Assembly: GCA_051861445.1 (NCBI GenBank)
Contig: JBHYCS010000020.1
Location: forward strand, 30,729-94,728
DNA: 64,000 nt
Reading direction: 5' to 3'
Source: Parasediminibacterium sp051861445
GTDB taxonomy: Bacteria > Bacteroidota > Bacteroidia > Chitinophagales > Chitinophagaceae
Shown: positions 1 to 9,419 of the stretch, piece by piece
Layout: every line of letters begins with the position of its first letter
Numbering within the stretch: the stretch's first letter is position 1
Notes under the pieces: generated by a model
What the model was told of the DNA's origin: nothing
Databases searched by the model: none
The model's input: the letters and a program-made list of their open reading frames with translations, nothing else
Translations under genes and position numbers: made by a program

Positions 1-1994
1 TAGAAAAAGAACCTGAACTGCCCTTGAGTAAAAACAAGCTGAAAGAAGGTGGAAAAACAATGCCTGACATTGTAGAACCCATTGCACCAATGTATCAAAA
101 TCCATTAACAGAATTTGATGTAACAGAAAAGGAAGACCTAATTCAAAACGATGAAATGGGTGGCAAATTATTTATTGATGAATCGTTGCCTATTCCTGAA
201 ACTGTTGCAGAAGAACAAGTTTTACCAATACCAGAAATGCCCGTTGCTCATGTATCGGTAATAATGCCTACACCTGTTGCTGAAAATCCTGTTTTTGAAA
301 TTGTTTCTAATAGTGAACCGATTAAAGAAGATATTGATACAAAAGAATTCACACATTCGAATGAGGATGATGATGTATTGGATGAATTGGAAGACGATAT
401 GGAATTAGAAATTAATGAGCCGATAGATGATGAAGAGGAAGAAGATGTGCCAACTAGTGCTGTTGTGCCAAGACAAACTTTAGCCACTAATTACGATGCA
501 ACCTTAGATTTAAAAGACTATAAAAATCCACCGATAGATTTATTAGAAACACATGGTAGCGAAAAAATTGTTCATGATCCTGCAGAATTAGAAGCCAATA
601 AAAACCAAATTATTAGTACGCTTAAAAACTATGATATAGCTATACAGCGTATTGCAGCAACGGTAGGACCAACGGTTACTTTATACGAAATTGTACCAGC
701 ACCAGGTGTAAGAATTAGCAGAATTAAAAACTTAGAAGATGATATTGCTTTAAGTTTAGCGGCTTTAGGCATTCGTATTATTGCCCCTATTCCTGGTAAA
801 GGAACCATTGGTATAGAAGTGCCAAACGTTCGAAAATCGGTAGTAAGTATGAAAACCTTACTATCGTCTGAAAAATTTGTAAATAGTACGTTTTCGCTAC
901 CTATTGCAATTGGTAAAAAAATTGACAACGAAAACTTTATTGTAGACTTGGCAACCATGCCTCACTTGTTAATGGCAGGTGCAACGGGTCAAGGTAAATC
1001 GGTTGGTTTAAATGCCATATTGGTTTCATTACTCTACAAAAAACATCCATCACAATTAAAGTTTGTGTTGGTAGACCCTAAAAAAGTAGAATTAAGTTTA
1101 TATAGAGTAATTGAAAAACACTTTTTAGCCAAATTACCGGGTGAAGATGAAAGCATTATTACCGATACCAAAAAAGTAGTAAACACACTGAATGCTTTGT
1201 GTATTGAAATGGATAATCGATACGATTTATTAAAAGAGGCTGGCTGTAGAAATATAAAGGAATACAACGAAAAATTTACCAATAGACGATTAAATCCACA
1301 AAAAGGACATCAATATTTACCGTTTATTGTGTTGGTAGTTGATGAATTTGCCGATTTAATTATGACTGCTGGCAAAGAAGTAGAAATGCCCATTGCACGT
1401 TTGGCACAGTTGGCAAGAGCTATTGGTATACATTTAATTATTGCAACGCAACGTCCATCTGTAAACATTATTACGGGTACAATTAAAGCCAATTTCCCTG
1501 CAAGAATAGCATTTAAGGTTTCTTCGAAAATTGATAGTAGAACTATTTTAGATGCAGGTGGAGCGGAACAACTGATTGGTAAAGGAGATATGTTGATTAG
1601 CTATAATGGTGAAATTACTCGTTTGCAATGTGCGTTTGTAGATACACCAGAAGTAGAGGGCGTTTGTGAATTTATTGGCGATCAAAAAGGATATCCACAA
1701 GCATTTTTATTGCCAGAATATGTTGATGAAAAAGAGTTGGAAACCAATAAAGATTTTGATAGTAGTAGTAGAGATCCTTTGTTTGAAGATGCAGCAAGAT
1801 TAATTGTACAAAACCAAATGGGCAGCACATCATTAATACAACGTAGAATGAAATTAGGCTATAATAGAGCAGGGCGTTTGATGGATCAATTAGAAGCAGC
1901 AGGAATAGTTGGTCCTAATTTAGGAAGTAAAGCAAGAGAAGTTTTATATAAAAGTGAAATGGAATTGCAAGACTATTTAGATAATCTTGTTTAA
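1..1994 (+). CDS. ftsK: DNA translocase FtsK, 5'-truncated by window edge
   Basis: This is the C-terminal part of the FtsK/SpoIIIE septal DNA translocase, the ATP-driven motor that clears chromosome termini and activates XerCD recombination at dif. The frame is open from base 3 with no stop, so the four-helix membrane anchor normally found at the N-terminus lies outside the window; the TTG at 24 is not a credible start. Visible in order: a very acidic low-complexity linker (about 300-460), the alpha domain, a RecA-like motor with Walker A GATGQGKSVG (about 978-1007) and Walker B LVVDEFAD (about 1330), and a C-terminal winged-helix gamma domain (about 1780-1960) for KOPS recognition. The GATGQGKS form of the P-loop is, from family knowledge, usual in Bacteroidota. 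Next gene starts about 90 bases downstream on the same strand. Identity is very secure. Confidence 0.96.
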   Translation, partial: EKEPELPLSKNKLKEGGKTMPDIVEPIAPMYQNPLTEFDVTEKEDLIQNDEMGGKLFIDESLPIPETVAEEQVLPIPEMPVAHVSVIMPTPVAENPVFEIVSNSEPIKEDIDTKEFTHSNEDDDVLDELEDDMELEINEPIDDEEEEDVPTSAVVPRQTLATNYDATLDLKDYKNPPIDLLETHGSEKIVHDPAELEANKNQIISTLKNYDIAIQRIAATVGPTVTLYEIVPAPGVRISRIKNLEDDIALSLAALGIRIIAPIPGKGTIGIEVPNVRKSVVSMKTLLSSEKFVNSTFSLPIAIGKKIDNENFIVDLATMPHLLMAGATGQGKSVGLNAILVSLLYKKHPSQLKFVLVDPKKVELSLYRVIEKHFLAKLPGEDESIITDTKKVVNTLNALCIEMDNRYDLLKEAGCRNIKEYNEKFTNRRLNPQKGHQYLPFIVLVVDEFADLIMTAGKEVEMPIARLAQLARAIGIHLIIATQRPSVNIITGTIKANFPARIAFKVSSKIDSRTILDAGGAEQLIGKGDMLISYNGEITRLQCAFVDTPEVEGVCEFIGDQKGYPQAFLLPEYVDEKELETNKDFDSSSRDPLFEDAARLIVQNQMGSTSLIQRRMKLGYNRAGRLMDQLEAAGIVGPNLGSKAREVLYKSEMELQDYLDNLV

Positions 1995-2086
1995 GAAGAT
2001 TACTTTTTTGGACGTTAATAATCAACTGCTTTTACAATGTATCTTCATTTATCAACCTTTTTACAAAAGCGTTTGTTTACTTAGGT

Positions 2087-3928
2087 ATGGCATATAAAAA
2101 CTTAGAAGCTTGTTTACTCGATTTAGAAAAAAATAATCATTTAGTTCGTGTAAAAGAAGAAGTAGATCCATATTTAGAAATGGCAGCTATTCATTTACGA
2201 ATGTATGAAGCAAAAGGACCTGCCATTTTATTCGAAAATGTAAAAGGTTCTCGTTTTAGAGCAGCATCTAATATTTTTGGTACACTAGATAGAAGCAAGT
2301 TTATTTTTAGAGATACGTTTCAATTGGTGCAACAACTCATTCAATTAAAAGGTAATCCTATTGAAGCTCTTAAACATCCTTTTCGAAATATACAAGCAGG
2401 CTTTGCAGCTTTAAAAGCCTTGCCACTGAAAAATCCAATTTCAAAGCCTGTTTTCGATCAAGAAATTGCTATACAAGATTTACCGCTTATTCACCATTGG
2501 CCAATGGATGGAGGAGCTTTTGTAACACTTCCTCAAGTATATACAGAAGATATTGATGCTCCAGGAATTATGAAGGCCAATTTAGGCATGTATCGTATTC
2601 AATTAACGGGTAATGAGTACGAATTAAACAAAGAAATTGGTTTGCATTATCAATTGCATAGAGGCATTGGCGTTCATCAAACAAAAGCAAATAAAAAAGG
2701 GCAGCCATTGAAAGTAAGTTGTTTTGTTGGTGGGCCTCCTTCTCATACTTTATCGGCTGTAATGCCTTTGCCTGAAGGAATTAGCGAAATGACTTTTGCA
2801 GGTGTTTTAGGTGGCAGACGTTTTCGTTATGCTTATAAAGGTGGCTTTGCTGTAAGTACCGATGCTGATTTTGTAATTACAGGAGAAGTGTATCCAAATG
2901 AGAATAAACCTGAGGGGCCTTTTGGCGATCATTTAGGCTATTATTCTTTGCAACACGATTTTCCGTTGATGAAAGTGCATAAAGTGTATGCTAAAAAAAA
3001 TGCCATTTGGCCATTTACAGTTGTTGGTCGTCCTCCACAAGAAGATACTAGTTTCGGTGAATTAATTCATGAACTTACTGGTGCTGCCATTCCACAAGAA
3101 GTACCTGGTTTAAAAGAAGTACATGCTGTTGATGCAGCAGGTGTGCATCCATTATTATTGGCAATTGGTAGTGAACGTTACACACCATACACACCTACCA
3201 AACAACCAGCAGAGTTATTAACCATTGCCAATCATGTTTTAGGAACAGGTCAGCTTAGTTTAGCTAAGTTTTTATACATTACAGCAGATGATACCAATCA
3301 ATTAACTACCCATCATATTCTGCCTTATTTAACCTATATTTTCGAGAGAATTCATTTACAAAGAGATATTCATTTTTACACCAATACAACCATTGATACT
3401 TTAGATTATAGTGGAACTGGTTTAAATAGCGGTAGCAAAGTAGTGTTTGCAGCTTATGGTGAAAAAGTAAGAGAATTATGCACAGAAATACCAAGTTGTT
3501 TATACGAACTACAACATTTTACAAAACCAAAATTGGTAATGCCTGGTGTGATTGCTTTACAAACCAATAAGTTTACAACTAACCAAACAGCAGCAGCAGA
3601 AATACAGGTTTTAAATGAACAATGTAAGCACCAGTTAAGTACATTAGAAGGTGTGGTACAATTGATTATTTGTGATGATAGTGAATTCGTAGCAAATCGT
3701 TTAGGCAACTATTTATGGGTTACTTATACTAGAAGCAATCCTAGTCATGATATTTATGGAATTGATGAATTTATTTTACACAAACATTGGGGTTGCAATG
3801 GACCAATGGTAATTGATGCCAGAATAAAACCTCACCATGCACCACCTGTAGAAAAAGTGCCAGAAGTAGAAAAAAGAATTGATAAACTTTTTGCTAAAGG
3901 GGGAAGTTTACATGGTGTTATAAAATAA
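2087..3928 (+). CDS. UbiD-family decarboxylase
   Basis: A 613-residue member of the UbiD family, enzymes that use prenylated FMN (made by UbiX) to decarboxylate aromatic or unsaturated acids. The whole protein follows the UbiD plan: an N-terminal domain starting MAYKNLEACLLDLEKN, a central split-barrel region with PEGPFGDHLGYYS, and the C-terminal dimerisation part ending in the conserved block around NGPMVIDARIKPHH. It is about 110 residues longer than E. coli UbiD; longer forms are usual in Bacteroidota. The likely role is a decarboxylation step in menaquinone biosynthesis, but the substrate cannot be read from sequence and no ubiX or other quinone gene is present here. Spacing from ftsK (about 90 bases) leaves co-transcription open. 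Confidence 0.88.
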   Translation: MAYKNLEACLLDLEKNNHLVRVKEEVDPYLEMAAIHLRMYEAKGPAILFENVKGSRFRAASNIFGTLDRSKFIFRDTFQLVQQLIQLKGNPIEALKHPFRNIQAGFAALKALPLKNPISKPVFDQEIAIQDLPLIHHWPMDGGAFVTLPQVYTEDIDAPGIMKANLGMYRIQLTGNEYELNKEIGLHYQLHRGIGVHQTKANKKGQPLKVSCFVGGPPSHTLSAVMPLPEGISEMTFAGVLGGRRFRYAYKGGFAVSTDADFVITGEVYPNENKPEGPFGDHLGYYSLQHDFPLMKVHKVYAKKNAIWPFTVVGRPPQEDTSFGELIHELTGAAIPQEVPGLKEVHAVDAAGVHPLLLAIGSERYTPYTPTKQPAELLTIANHVLGTGQLSLAKFLYITADDTNQLTTHHILPYLTYIFERIHLQRDIHFYTNTTIDTLDYSGTGLNSGSKVVFAAYGEKVRELCTEIPSCLYELQHFTKPKLVMPGVIALQTNKFTTNQTAAAEIQVLNEQCKHQLSTLEGVVQLIICDDSEFVANRLGNYLWVTYTRSNPSHDIYGIDEFILHKHWGCNGPMVIDARIKPHHAPPVEKVPEVEKRIDKLFAKGGSLHGVIK

Positions 3929-4053
3929 ATAAAAATGGTCTTATATAGATGTTAGAGGAAACAATGTTCTTATAATTTTGAATTGCCACTTTTTATTGAT
4001 TCAACAAGTAATTGGGCTCTTCGAGATAACGTGAAAATCATACAATACAATTC

Positions 4054-4092
4054 AAGCAAATACAAACTGCTATTTCTGTATAGTATTTGCTT
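4054..4092. repeat. Inverted repeat between convergent genes
   Basis: A perfect 10-base inverted repeat (AAGCAAATAC at 4054-4063 and GTATTTGCTT at 4083-4092) with a 19-base spacer sits in the 201-base gap between the convergent UbiD and GH3 genes. Neither side is followed by a clear T-run, so it is at best a weak bidirectional terminator. The rest of the gap shows nothing recognisable. Confidence 0.4.
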
Positions 4093-4129
4093 AAATTGCT
4101 GATAAAATCTACTTCATTTTTACAAAAAA

Positions 4130-6745
4130 TCATAAAACGGTTAACTCTTTTTGTAAAACATTTGAAGTAGCTTCTAAATGTGTATTTGGTTGAGTTCCAC
4201 CAACACTAATTTGTATTTTACCATTTGGTTGTATAAGATTTCCATTTGTGTCTACAATTGATAAATCAGTAGTATTTAGAGTAAATAAAATCGTTTTTTG
4301 TTCACCTTTTTTCAAGTGTAAACGTTTAAATCCCTTCAAAGCTTTCAAAGGTGCATGTATTTTTGAGTTTTGATGCGAAACATATACTTGTGCTACTTCT
4401 TCTCCATCCATTTTTCCTGTATTAGTAATGGTAACTGAAAGTTTTATAGATTTTCCTTTTTGTACGGTTTTAGGTAATTGTAGTTGTGAATAGGTGAAAT
4501 GGGTGTAACTCAATCCATATCCAAAAGGGTAAAGGGCTTGTCCTGTAAAATATCTGTAGGTTCTATTTTTCATAGAATAATCGCTAAAACCTGGAAGGTC
4601 TGCATCGCTTTTATAAAAAGTTACAGGCAGTCTTCCAGCAGGATTGTAATCACCAAACAATACATCTGCTATAGCTGTTCCTGCACTTTGTCCACCATAC
4701 CAAGCATTTACAATTGCAGGTATATTTTCAGCTTCCCATGGAATTGCAATTGCACTACCAGTCATCATTACAAAAACCACAGGTTTTCCAGTTTGTTGAA
4801 GTGCTTTTAGTAAATTGGTTTGTACTGTTGGCAGCAGAATGCTTGTTCTATCTCCACCAGAAAATCCAACAGCATTTACAGGCATTTCTTCTCCTTCAAG
4901 TTGTGGAGAAATGCCGCCTACAAATACAATTGCATCTACATCTTTCAAACGGTTAGCAAGGGCATACATATTTGTTTTTACATACTTTCCTGCTTGTAGT
5001 TTTACAGATGCATTGCCTCCACCTTGACGAAACGCTAATACAACATTGTAATTATTCCCTTTTTTTATCGGAAGCGTAAAAAATTTGCTGCCCCATCTAT
5101 TTCTTTCCCACACATTTACTACCATGCTATCATTTACCCAAACTTTAAAGCCGTCATTCGCTTCTACTTCAAAGTTTAAAGTATCATCTTTTTCTGCGGT
5201 AATGGTTGTTTTATAACGAGCAGAATAGTTGGTAGCACTCATATTGGGAAAAGGTGCTTGTCCTTCTGGCCAAAAATGATCAATCGATTTTTCGATTTGT
5301 GAAACAATAGGATTACCACTTAATTGTTCGTTGGCAAAATATTCAGCTAAAACGCCAGGTTTGCCATTGTAAGTATAAATATCTTCTATGTTTTGGTATT
5401 GCAACAAAGTGTCATTGGTAAAATTGATGGCTTTTTCGTAAATAATTTCTGTGTTTTTACCGAGTTTGTTTTGAATGCCTTTTACCACAGTTACTATTTC
5501 TGATGGTATTCCATTATAGTTTCCTAAAACCGATATGGCATTATCTGCATTGGGCCCAACAATGGCTATTTTTTTAATTGTTTTTTGAAGGGGTAAAGTT
5601 TGATTTTCGTTTTTAAGTAATACAATGCTTTGTTGTGCCATTTTAAGGGCGTGGGCTTTGTGTGGTGCCGATTCTAAAACCGATTCGTTTACTTGTGCAT
5701 ATTTTACTTTTGATGGCGGATCGAACATGCCTAATCGGTATCGAATTGTGAACAACCGTTTTAAAGAAATATCTAGTTGTTCTTCTTTAATTAAATTGTT
5801 TTTAACGGCATCTACTAAGGTTTTATATACGGTAACACCACATTCTACATCTGTTCCATGAATAACGGCATCTACAGCAGCCGCTGTGGCATCTTTATGT
5901 GTTTTATGATATTTAAAAAAATCGTCGATAGCCCAACAATCACTTGTTACATAGCCTGTAAATTTCCATCGTTTACGTAAAATATCATTCATCAATAAAT
6001 CGTTGCCACAGCAAGGTTGGGTGTTTACAGCATTATAAGCACACATTACACCTGCTACTTTAGCATTTACAATTAGTTCTTTAAATGCTGGCAAATAGGT
6101 ATCCCACAAATCGTAAGTAGATGGATTAAAATTATCTGCATGTCTTGATGGTTCTGGCCCACTATGTACGGCAAAATGTTTGGCACAAGCAGCGGCTTTT
6201 AAATAAGTAGGATCGTTTCCTTGTAAGCCATGTACAAATGCTTTACCCATTGTTGCAGTTAAAAAAGGATCTTCACCATAGGTTTCTTGTCCACGACCCC
6301 AACGTGGGTCTCTAAAAATATTGATATTGGGTGTCCAATAAGTTAAGCCTACATAGCGTTCATTGGTTCTTCCTGTTGCAATGGCTTTGTTGTAAATTGC
6401 TCTTCCTTCTGTAGCAGAATAATCGGCCATTTTAAACAAAGAAGCAGTATCCCATGTTGCAGCCATAGCAATAGCTTGAGGAAAAACAGTTGTTTTAAAA
6501 GGAGTTCTAGCAACACCATGTAATACTTCATTCCACCAATCGTATGGTAAAATACCTAGTCTAGGTATAGCAGGTGTTGCATTTAACATTTGAGCTACTT
6601 TTTCTTCTAATGTTAATCTACTTACTACATCTTGTACTCGCTGTTCAATAGGAAGTTGATGATTCCACATAGGAAACGATTTGTAGTCTTGGGCATTTAC
6701 TTCAAGTATGGTAAATAAAAGTGCAGCAATAAGTATATTTTTCAT
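4130..6745 (-). CDS. GH3 beta-xylosidase/beta-glucosidase with PA14 insert
   Basis: Glycoside hydrolase family 3 enzyme, probably a periplasmic exo-beta-xylosidase that trims xylo-oligosaccharides. The ATG at 6745 is preferred to one 63 bases upstream because it opens directly on a signal peptide (MKNILIAALL, cleavage near VNAQ). Numbering from that start: GH3 N-terminal barrel about 30-350 with the nucleophile Asp near residue 269 in GYVTSDCW; GH3 C-terminal domain interrupted by a PA14 carbohydrate-binding domain at about 464-584 (opening LAEYFANEQLSGNP); fibronectin-III-like domain about 765-850. The active-site region YWTPNINIFRDPRWGRGQE is typical of the xylosidase-like GH3 group. It is the last gene of the minus-strand arm of the xylan locus. 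Xylosidase rather than glucosidase specificity is inferred from the neighbours. Confidence 0.88.
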   Translation of the reverse strand: MKNILIAALLFTILEVNAQDYKSFPMWNHQLPIEQRVQDVVSRLTLEEKVAQMLNATPAIPRLGILPYDWWNEVLHGVARTPFKTTVFPQAIAMAATWDTASLFKMADYSATEGRAIYNKAIATGRTNERYVGLTYWTPNINIFRDPRWGRGQETYGEDPFLTATMGKAFVHGLQGNDPTYLKAAACAKHFAVHSGPEPSRHADNFNPSTYDLWDTYLPAFKELIVNAKVAGVMCAYNAVNTQPCCGNDLLMNDILRKRWKFTGYVTSDCWAIDDFFKYHKTHKDATAAAVDAVIHGTDVECGVTVYKTLVDAVKNNLIKEEQLDISLKRLFTIRYRLGMFDPPSKVKYAQVNESVLESAPHKAHALKMAQQSIVLLKNENQTLPLQKTIKKIAIVGPNADNAISVLGNYNGIPSEIVTVVKGIQNKLGKNTEIIYEKAINFTNDTLLQYQNIEDIYTYNGKPGVLAEYFANEQLSGNPIVSQIEKSIDHFWPEGQAPFPNMSATNYSARYKTTITAEKDDTLNFEVEANDGFKVWVNDSMVVNVWERNRWGSKFFTLPIKKGNNYNVVLAFRQGGGNASVKLQAGKYVKTNMYALANRLKDVDAIVFVGGISPQLEGEEMPVNAVGFSGGDRTSILLPTVQTNLLKALQQTGKPVVFVMMTGSAIAIPWEAENIPAIVNAWYGGQSAGTAIADVLFGDYNPAGRLPVTFYKSDADLPGFSDYSMKNRTYRYFTGQALYPFGYGLSYTHFTYSQLQLPKTVQKGKSIKLSVTITNTGKMDGEEVAQVYVSHQNSKIHAPLKALKGFKRLHLKKGEQKTILFTLNTTDLSIVDTNGNLIQPNGKIQISVGGTQPNTHLEATSNVLQKELTVL

Positions 6746-6857
6746 AGCAAATAAACGTTTACAATTGAAGTATGAGGTTACAATAATTCTGTTTAATTTA
6801 CGAAACAAGTGTAGTTAAAAACACTCTTTTGTGTGGGTGATGAATTAACGGTTAAAA

Positions 6858-7895
6858 CTATTGTTTATAAGGTAAAATGGTTTCAATTTCTCCATTTTCT
6901 TTATGAATAATTTCAGTTACTTTAATTGATCTTAAATGTGTTACGCCATTCGATAAAGAAGAATCGTGGTAAAATAAATACCATTTGTTGTTGAATGAAC
7001 AAATAGAATGATGGGTTGTCCAACCAACTACTGGCTCTAAAATTTTTCCTTGATAAACGAAAGGTCCATATGGATTATCGCCGATGGCATAACAAATAAA
7101 ATGTGTATCACCTGTTGAGTACGAGAAATAATACTTTCCATTGTAACAATGCATCCAAGATGCTTCAAAAAATCTACGATTGGTATCGCCTTGCAAAAGT
7201 GGTTGATGATTTTCATCAAGAATTATTACATCTTTTGGTACTTCAGCAAATTCTAACAAATTATCTGTTAGCTTGGCTACTTTGGCACACAATGCAGGTT
7301 CATTATCATTGGGTAAAAAAGCATATGGACTTTCAGGCTGTTCGTTATTAAAAGATCCATTTCTCCAACGTTGCAATTGACCGCCCCAAATGCCTCCAAA
7401 ATACATATAGTAATTGCCGTCTGTATTTTTGAAAACAGCCGGATCGATAGAAAAACTATTATTAATAGGTAAGGGTTGTGGCAAAAATGGACCAGTAGGG
7501 TTTTTGCTTGTAGCAACGCCAATTCTAAAAATGCCTATATAATCTTTTGCTGGAAAAAATAAAAAATAGGTTCCATTTTTTTCTGCTGCATCAGGAGCCC
7601 ACATTTGCTTTTCGGCCCAAGCAACATCTTTTACATGTAAAGCAACTCCATGATCTATGGTTTCACTGTTCAGATTTTCCATAGAAAAAACATGATAATC
7701 TTCCATAGCAAAATGGCTACCTAAATCATCGAAAGCATCACCTGCATCAATATCATGAGACGGATAAATATAAATTTTTTCATCAAATACATGAGCAGAT
7801 GGGTCGGCAGTATAAATGTTCGTAACCAATGGTTTGCTAATGGCTTTCTCTTGTAATTCTGTAAAATTGATATGGTTTATTGCTTCTTCAGGCAT
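6858..7895 (-). CDS. Cytoplasmic GH43 beta-xylosidase/arabinofuranosidase
   Basis: A 345-residue single-domain glycoside hydrolase family 43 enzyme (five-bladed propeller). The catalytic base Asp is in YTADPSAHVF (residue 31), and the general acid Glu is in RFFEASWMH, followed by the conserved YYFSYSTGDTH. These blocks match the GH43 subgroup of short intracellular beta-xylosidase/arabinofuranosidase enzymes. There is no signal peptide, so it should act in the cytoplasm on oligosaccharides brought in by the symporter encoded just upstream (24-base gap, same strand). Enzyme class is secure; choice between xylosidase and arabinofuranosidase activity is not decidable from sequence. Confidence 0.87.
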   Translation of the reverse strand: MPEEAINHINFTELQEKAISKPLVTNIYTADPSAHVFDEKIYIYPSHDIDAGDAFDDLGSHFAMEDYHVFSMENLNSETIDHGVALHVKDVAWAEKQMWAPDAAEKNGTYFLFFPAKDYIGIFRIGVATSKNPTGPFLPQPLPINNSFSIDPAVFKNTDGNYYMYFGGIWGGQLQRWRNGSFNNEQPESPYAFLPNDNEPALCAKVAKLTDNLLEFAEVPKDVIILDENHQPLLQGDTNRRFFEASWMHCYNGKYYFSYSTGDTHFICYAIGDNPYGPFVYQGKILEPVVGWTTHHSICSFNNKWYLFYHDSSLSNGVTHLRSIKVTEIIHKENGEIETILPYKQ

Positions 7896-7919
7896 AATAA
7901 GAATTATTTAGTGTAATTT

Positions 7920-9383
7920 TTAGTTTCTTCTTTCTTTCAAATCTTTTTCAATAATGGTTTCCATTGTTTTGTTGATTTCGTAACGAACAAGCAGTATAGC
8001 TCCCAAAATAAAAATGATTCCAGGGTAAATGCTTACAGACATTTTAATGCCAGCAATTGTTTCTTCAGTTTGTGCAGTAGATTCGGCAACATAACCATAG
8101 CTAGATAACAATGCAGCACCTAAAGCACCGCCAATGCTTAAGCCAATTTTTAATCCAAAAATCATTGCAGAAAAAATAATAGCTGTAGCTCTTCTATTGT
8201 TTTTCCATTCGCTATAATCTGCTACATCTGCAATCATTGCCCATAATAAAGGAATGGTAACACCATAGAAAAACCCATGTAGAATTTGGGTGATAAAAAC
8301 AATAGCAATGGCTGTTTGAGCATAAAAGTTAAATAGAATTAAGCAGAAAGCAGAAAGGGTTAAGAAAATACCAAAAATGTTTCGTTTACCAAATTTATCA
8401 GCTAATGGTTTAGAAAACATAATACCTACAATCATCATTACAATTCCTCCTGCATTAAACAAACTATTAGCCGATGTTGGAGCATCTTCTGGCCATTGAA
8501 ATTTACCCAAACCCATACTTGTAACAGTATGATTTAAACCAACAATAAATCTATTGAAACCAATGTTTTCTAAAAAAGTAGCTTGAGCAGATTCGTTTAG
8601 ATAGTACTTAAAATAATAAATATACATGCCCCCTTTTAGTGCCAATGTTATAAACACCAAAATGGTAAGCAATAGCATAATTACCCAAGGCTTGTTTAAC
8701 GATAAATCTTTTAAATCGGTACGTATAGACGATTTCTCTGTTTGTGCAGGTGTAATTCTTTCTTTCGTAGTTAAAAAAGTAATGATAAAACAAACAACAC
8801 CAGTAATAGAAAAAAACAACATTACTTTTTCAAAACCAATTGCTTTATCTCCATGACCAACAGAAAGCACTAACGGTAATAATAGCGATTGAATGATGAA
8901 TTGTGCCACCATAACTGCCACAAAACGATAGGCAGAAAGGCTGTTTCTTTGTTTCATATCGCCAGTAATAACACCGCTTAATGCTGAGTAAGGCAAATTG
9001 TTGGCAGAATAAATAATCACTAAAAAAAAATAGGTAACCAATGCATATACAAGCTTACCATTTGCACTAAAATTTGGAGTAGAAAAAGCCAACAAAGCAA
9101 TTACACCAAAGGGTATTGATGTCCATAAAATCCAAGGTCTAAATTTACCCCATCTTGTATTTGTTCTGTCTGCAATTGCCCCCATGATAATATTGAAAAA
9201 TGCACCGAAAAAGCCACCAATAAATATAATGGCACTTGCACTACCGGCAGGAATTTTATACACATCGGTATAGAAATATGCAAGAAAAGTCATTAAGGTT
9301 TGGAAGATTAAATTGGCTGCCAAATCGCCCAAGCTATAACCTACTTTTTCTAAAATAGATAGTTGTTGATTGTTTGTATTCAT
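7920..9383 (-). CDS. GPH-family (MelB/XynP-like) sugar:cation symporter
   Basis: A 487-residue inner-membrane protein with about twelve hydrophobic helices, of the glycoside-pentoside-hexuronide (GPH) branch of the MFS. The N-terminus (LSILEKVGYSLGDLAANLIF) and the loop GAIADRTNTRWGKFRPW are hallmark GPH sequences. GPH transporters take up oligosaccharides or pentosides with H+ or Na+. Position between a GH10 xylanase and a cytoplasmic GH43 gene makes xylo-oligosaccharide or aldouronate uptake the natural inference. Genes on both sides run on the same strand with gaps of 24 and 36 bases, consistent with one operon. Confidence 0.9.
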   Translation of the reverse strand: MNTNNQQLSILEKVGYSLGDLAANLIFQTLMTFLAYFYTDVYKIPAGSASAIIFIGGFFGAFFNIIMGAIADRTNTRWGKFRPWILWTSIPFGVIALLAFSTPNFSANGKLVYALVTYFFLVIIYSANNLPYSALSGVITGDMKQRNSLSAYRFVAVMVAQFIIQSLLLPLVLSVGHGDKAIGFEKVMLFFSITGVVCFIITFLTTKERITPAQTEKSSIRTDLKDLSLNKPWVIMLLLTILVFITLALKGGMYIYYFKYYLNESAQATFLENIGFNRFIVGLNHTVTSMGLGKFQWPEDAPTSANSLFNAGGIVMMIVGIMFSKPLADKFGKRNIFGIFLTLSAFCLILFNFYAQTAIAIVFITQILHGFFYGVTIPLLWAMIADVADYSEWKNNRRATAIIFSAMIFGLKIGLSIGGALGAALLSSYGYVAESTAQTEETIAGIKMSVSIYPGIIFILGAILLVRYEINKTMETIIEKDLKERRN

Positions 9384-9419
9384 ACATAAAAAATGAGTAG
9401 TGAAAAAATGGTAATTAGC

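Noticed and set aside
248..487. Ser-rich minus-strand open frame
   Set aside because: It is the antisense image of the acidic linker of FtsK; low complexity and no start signal.
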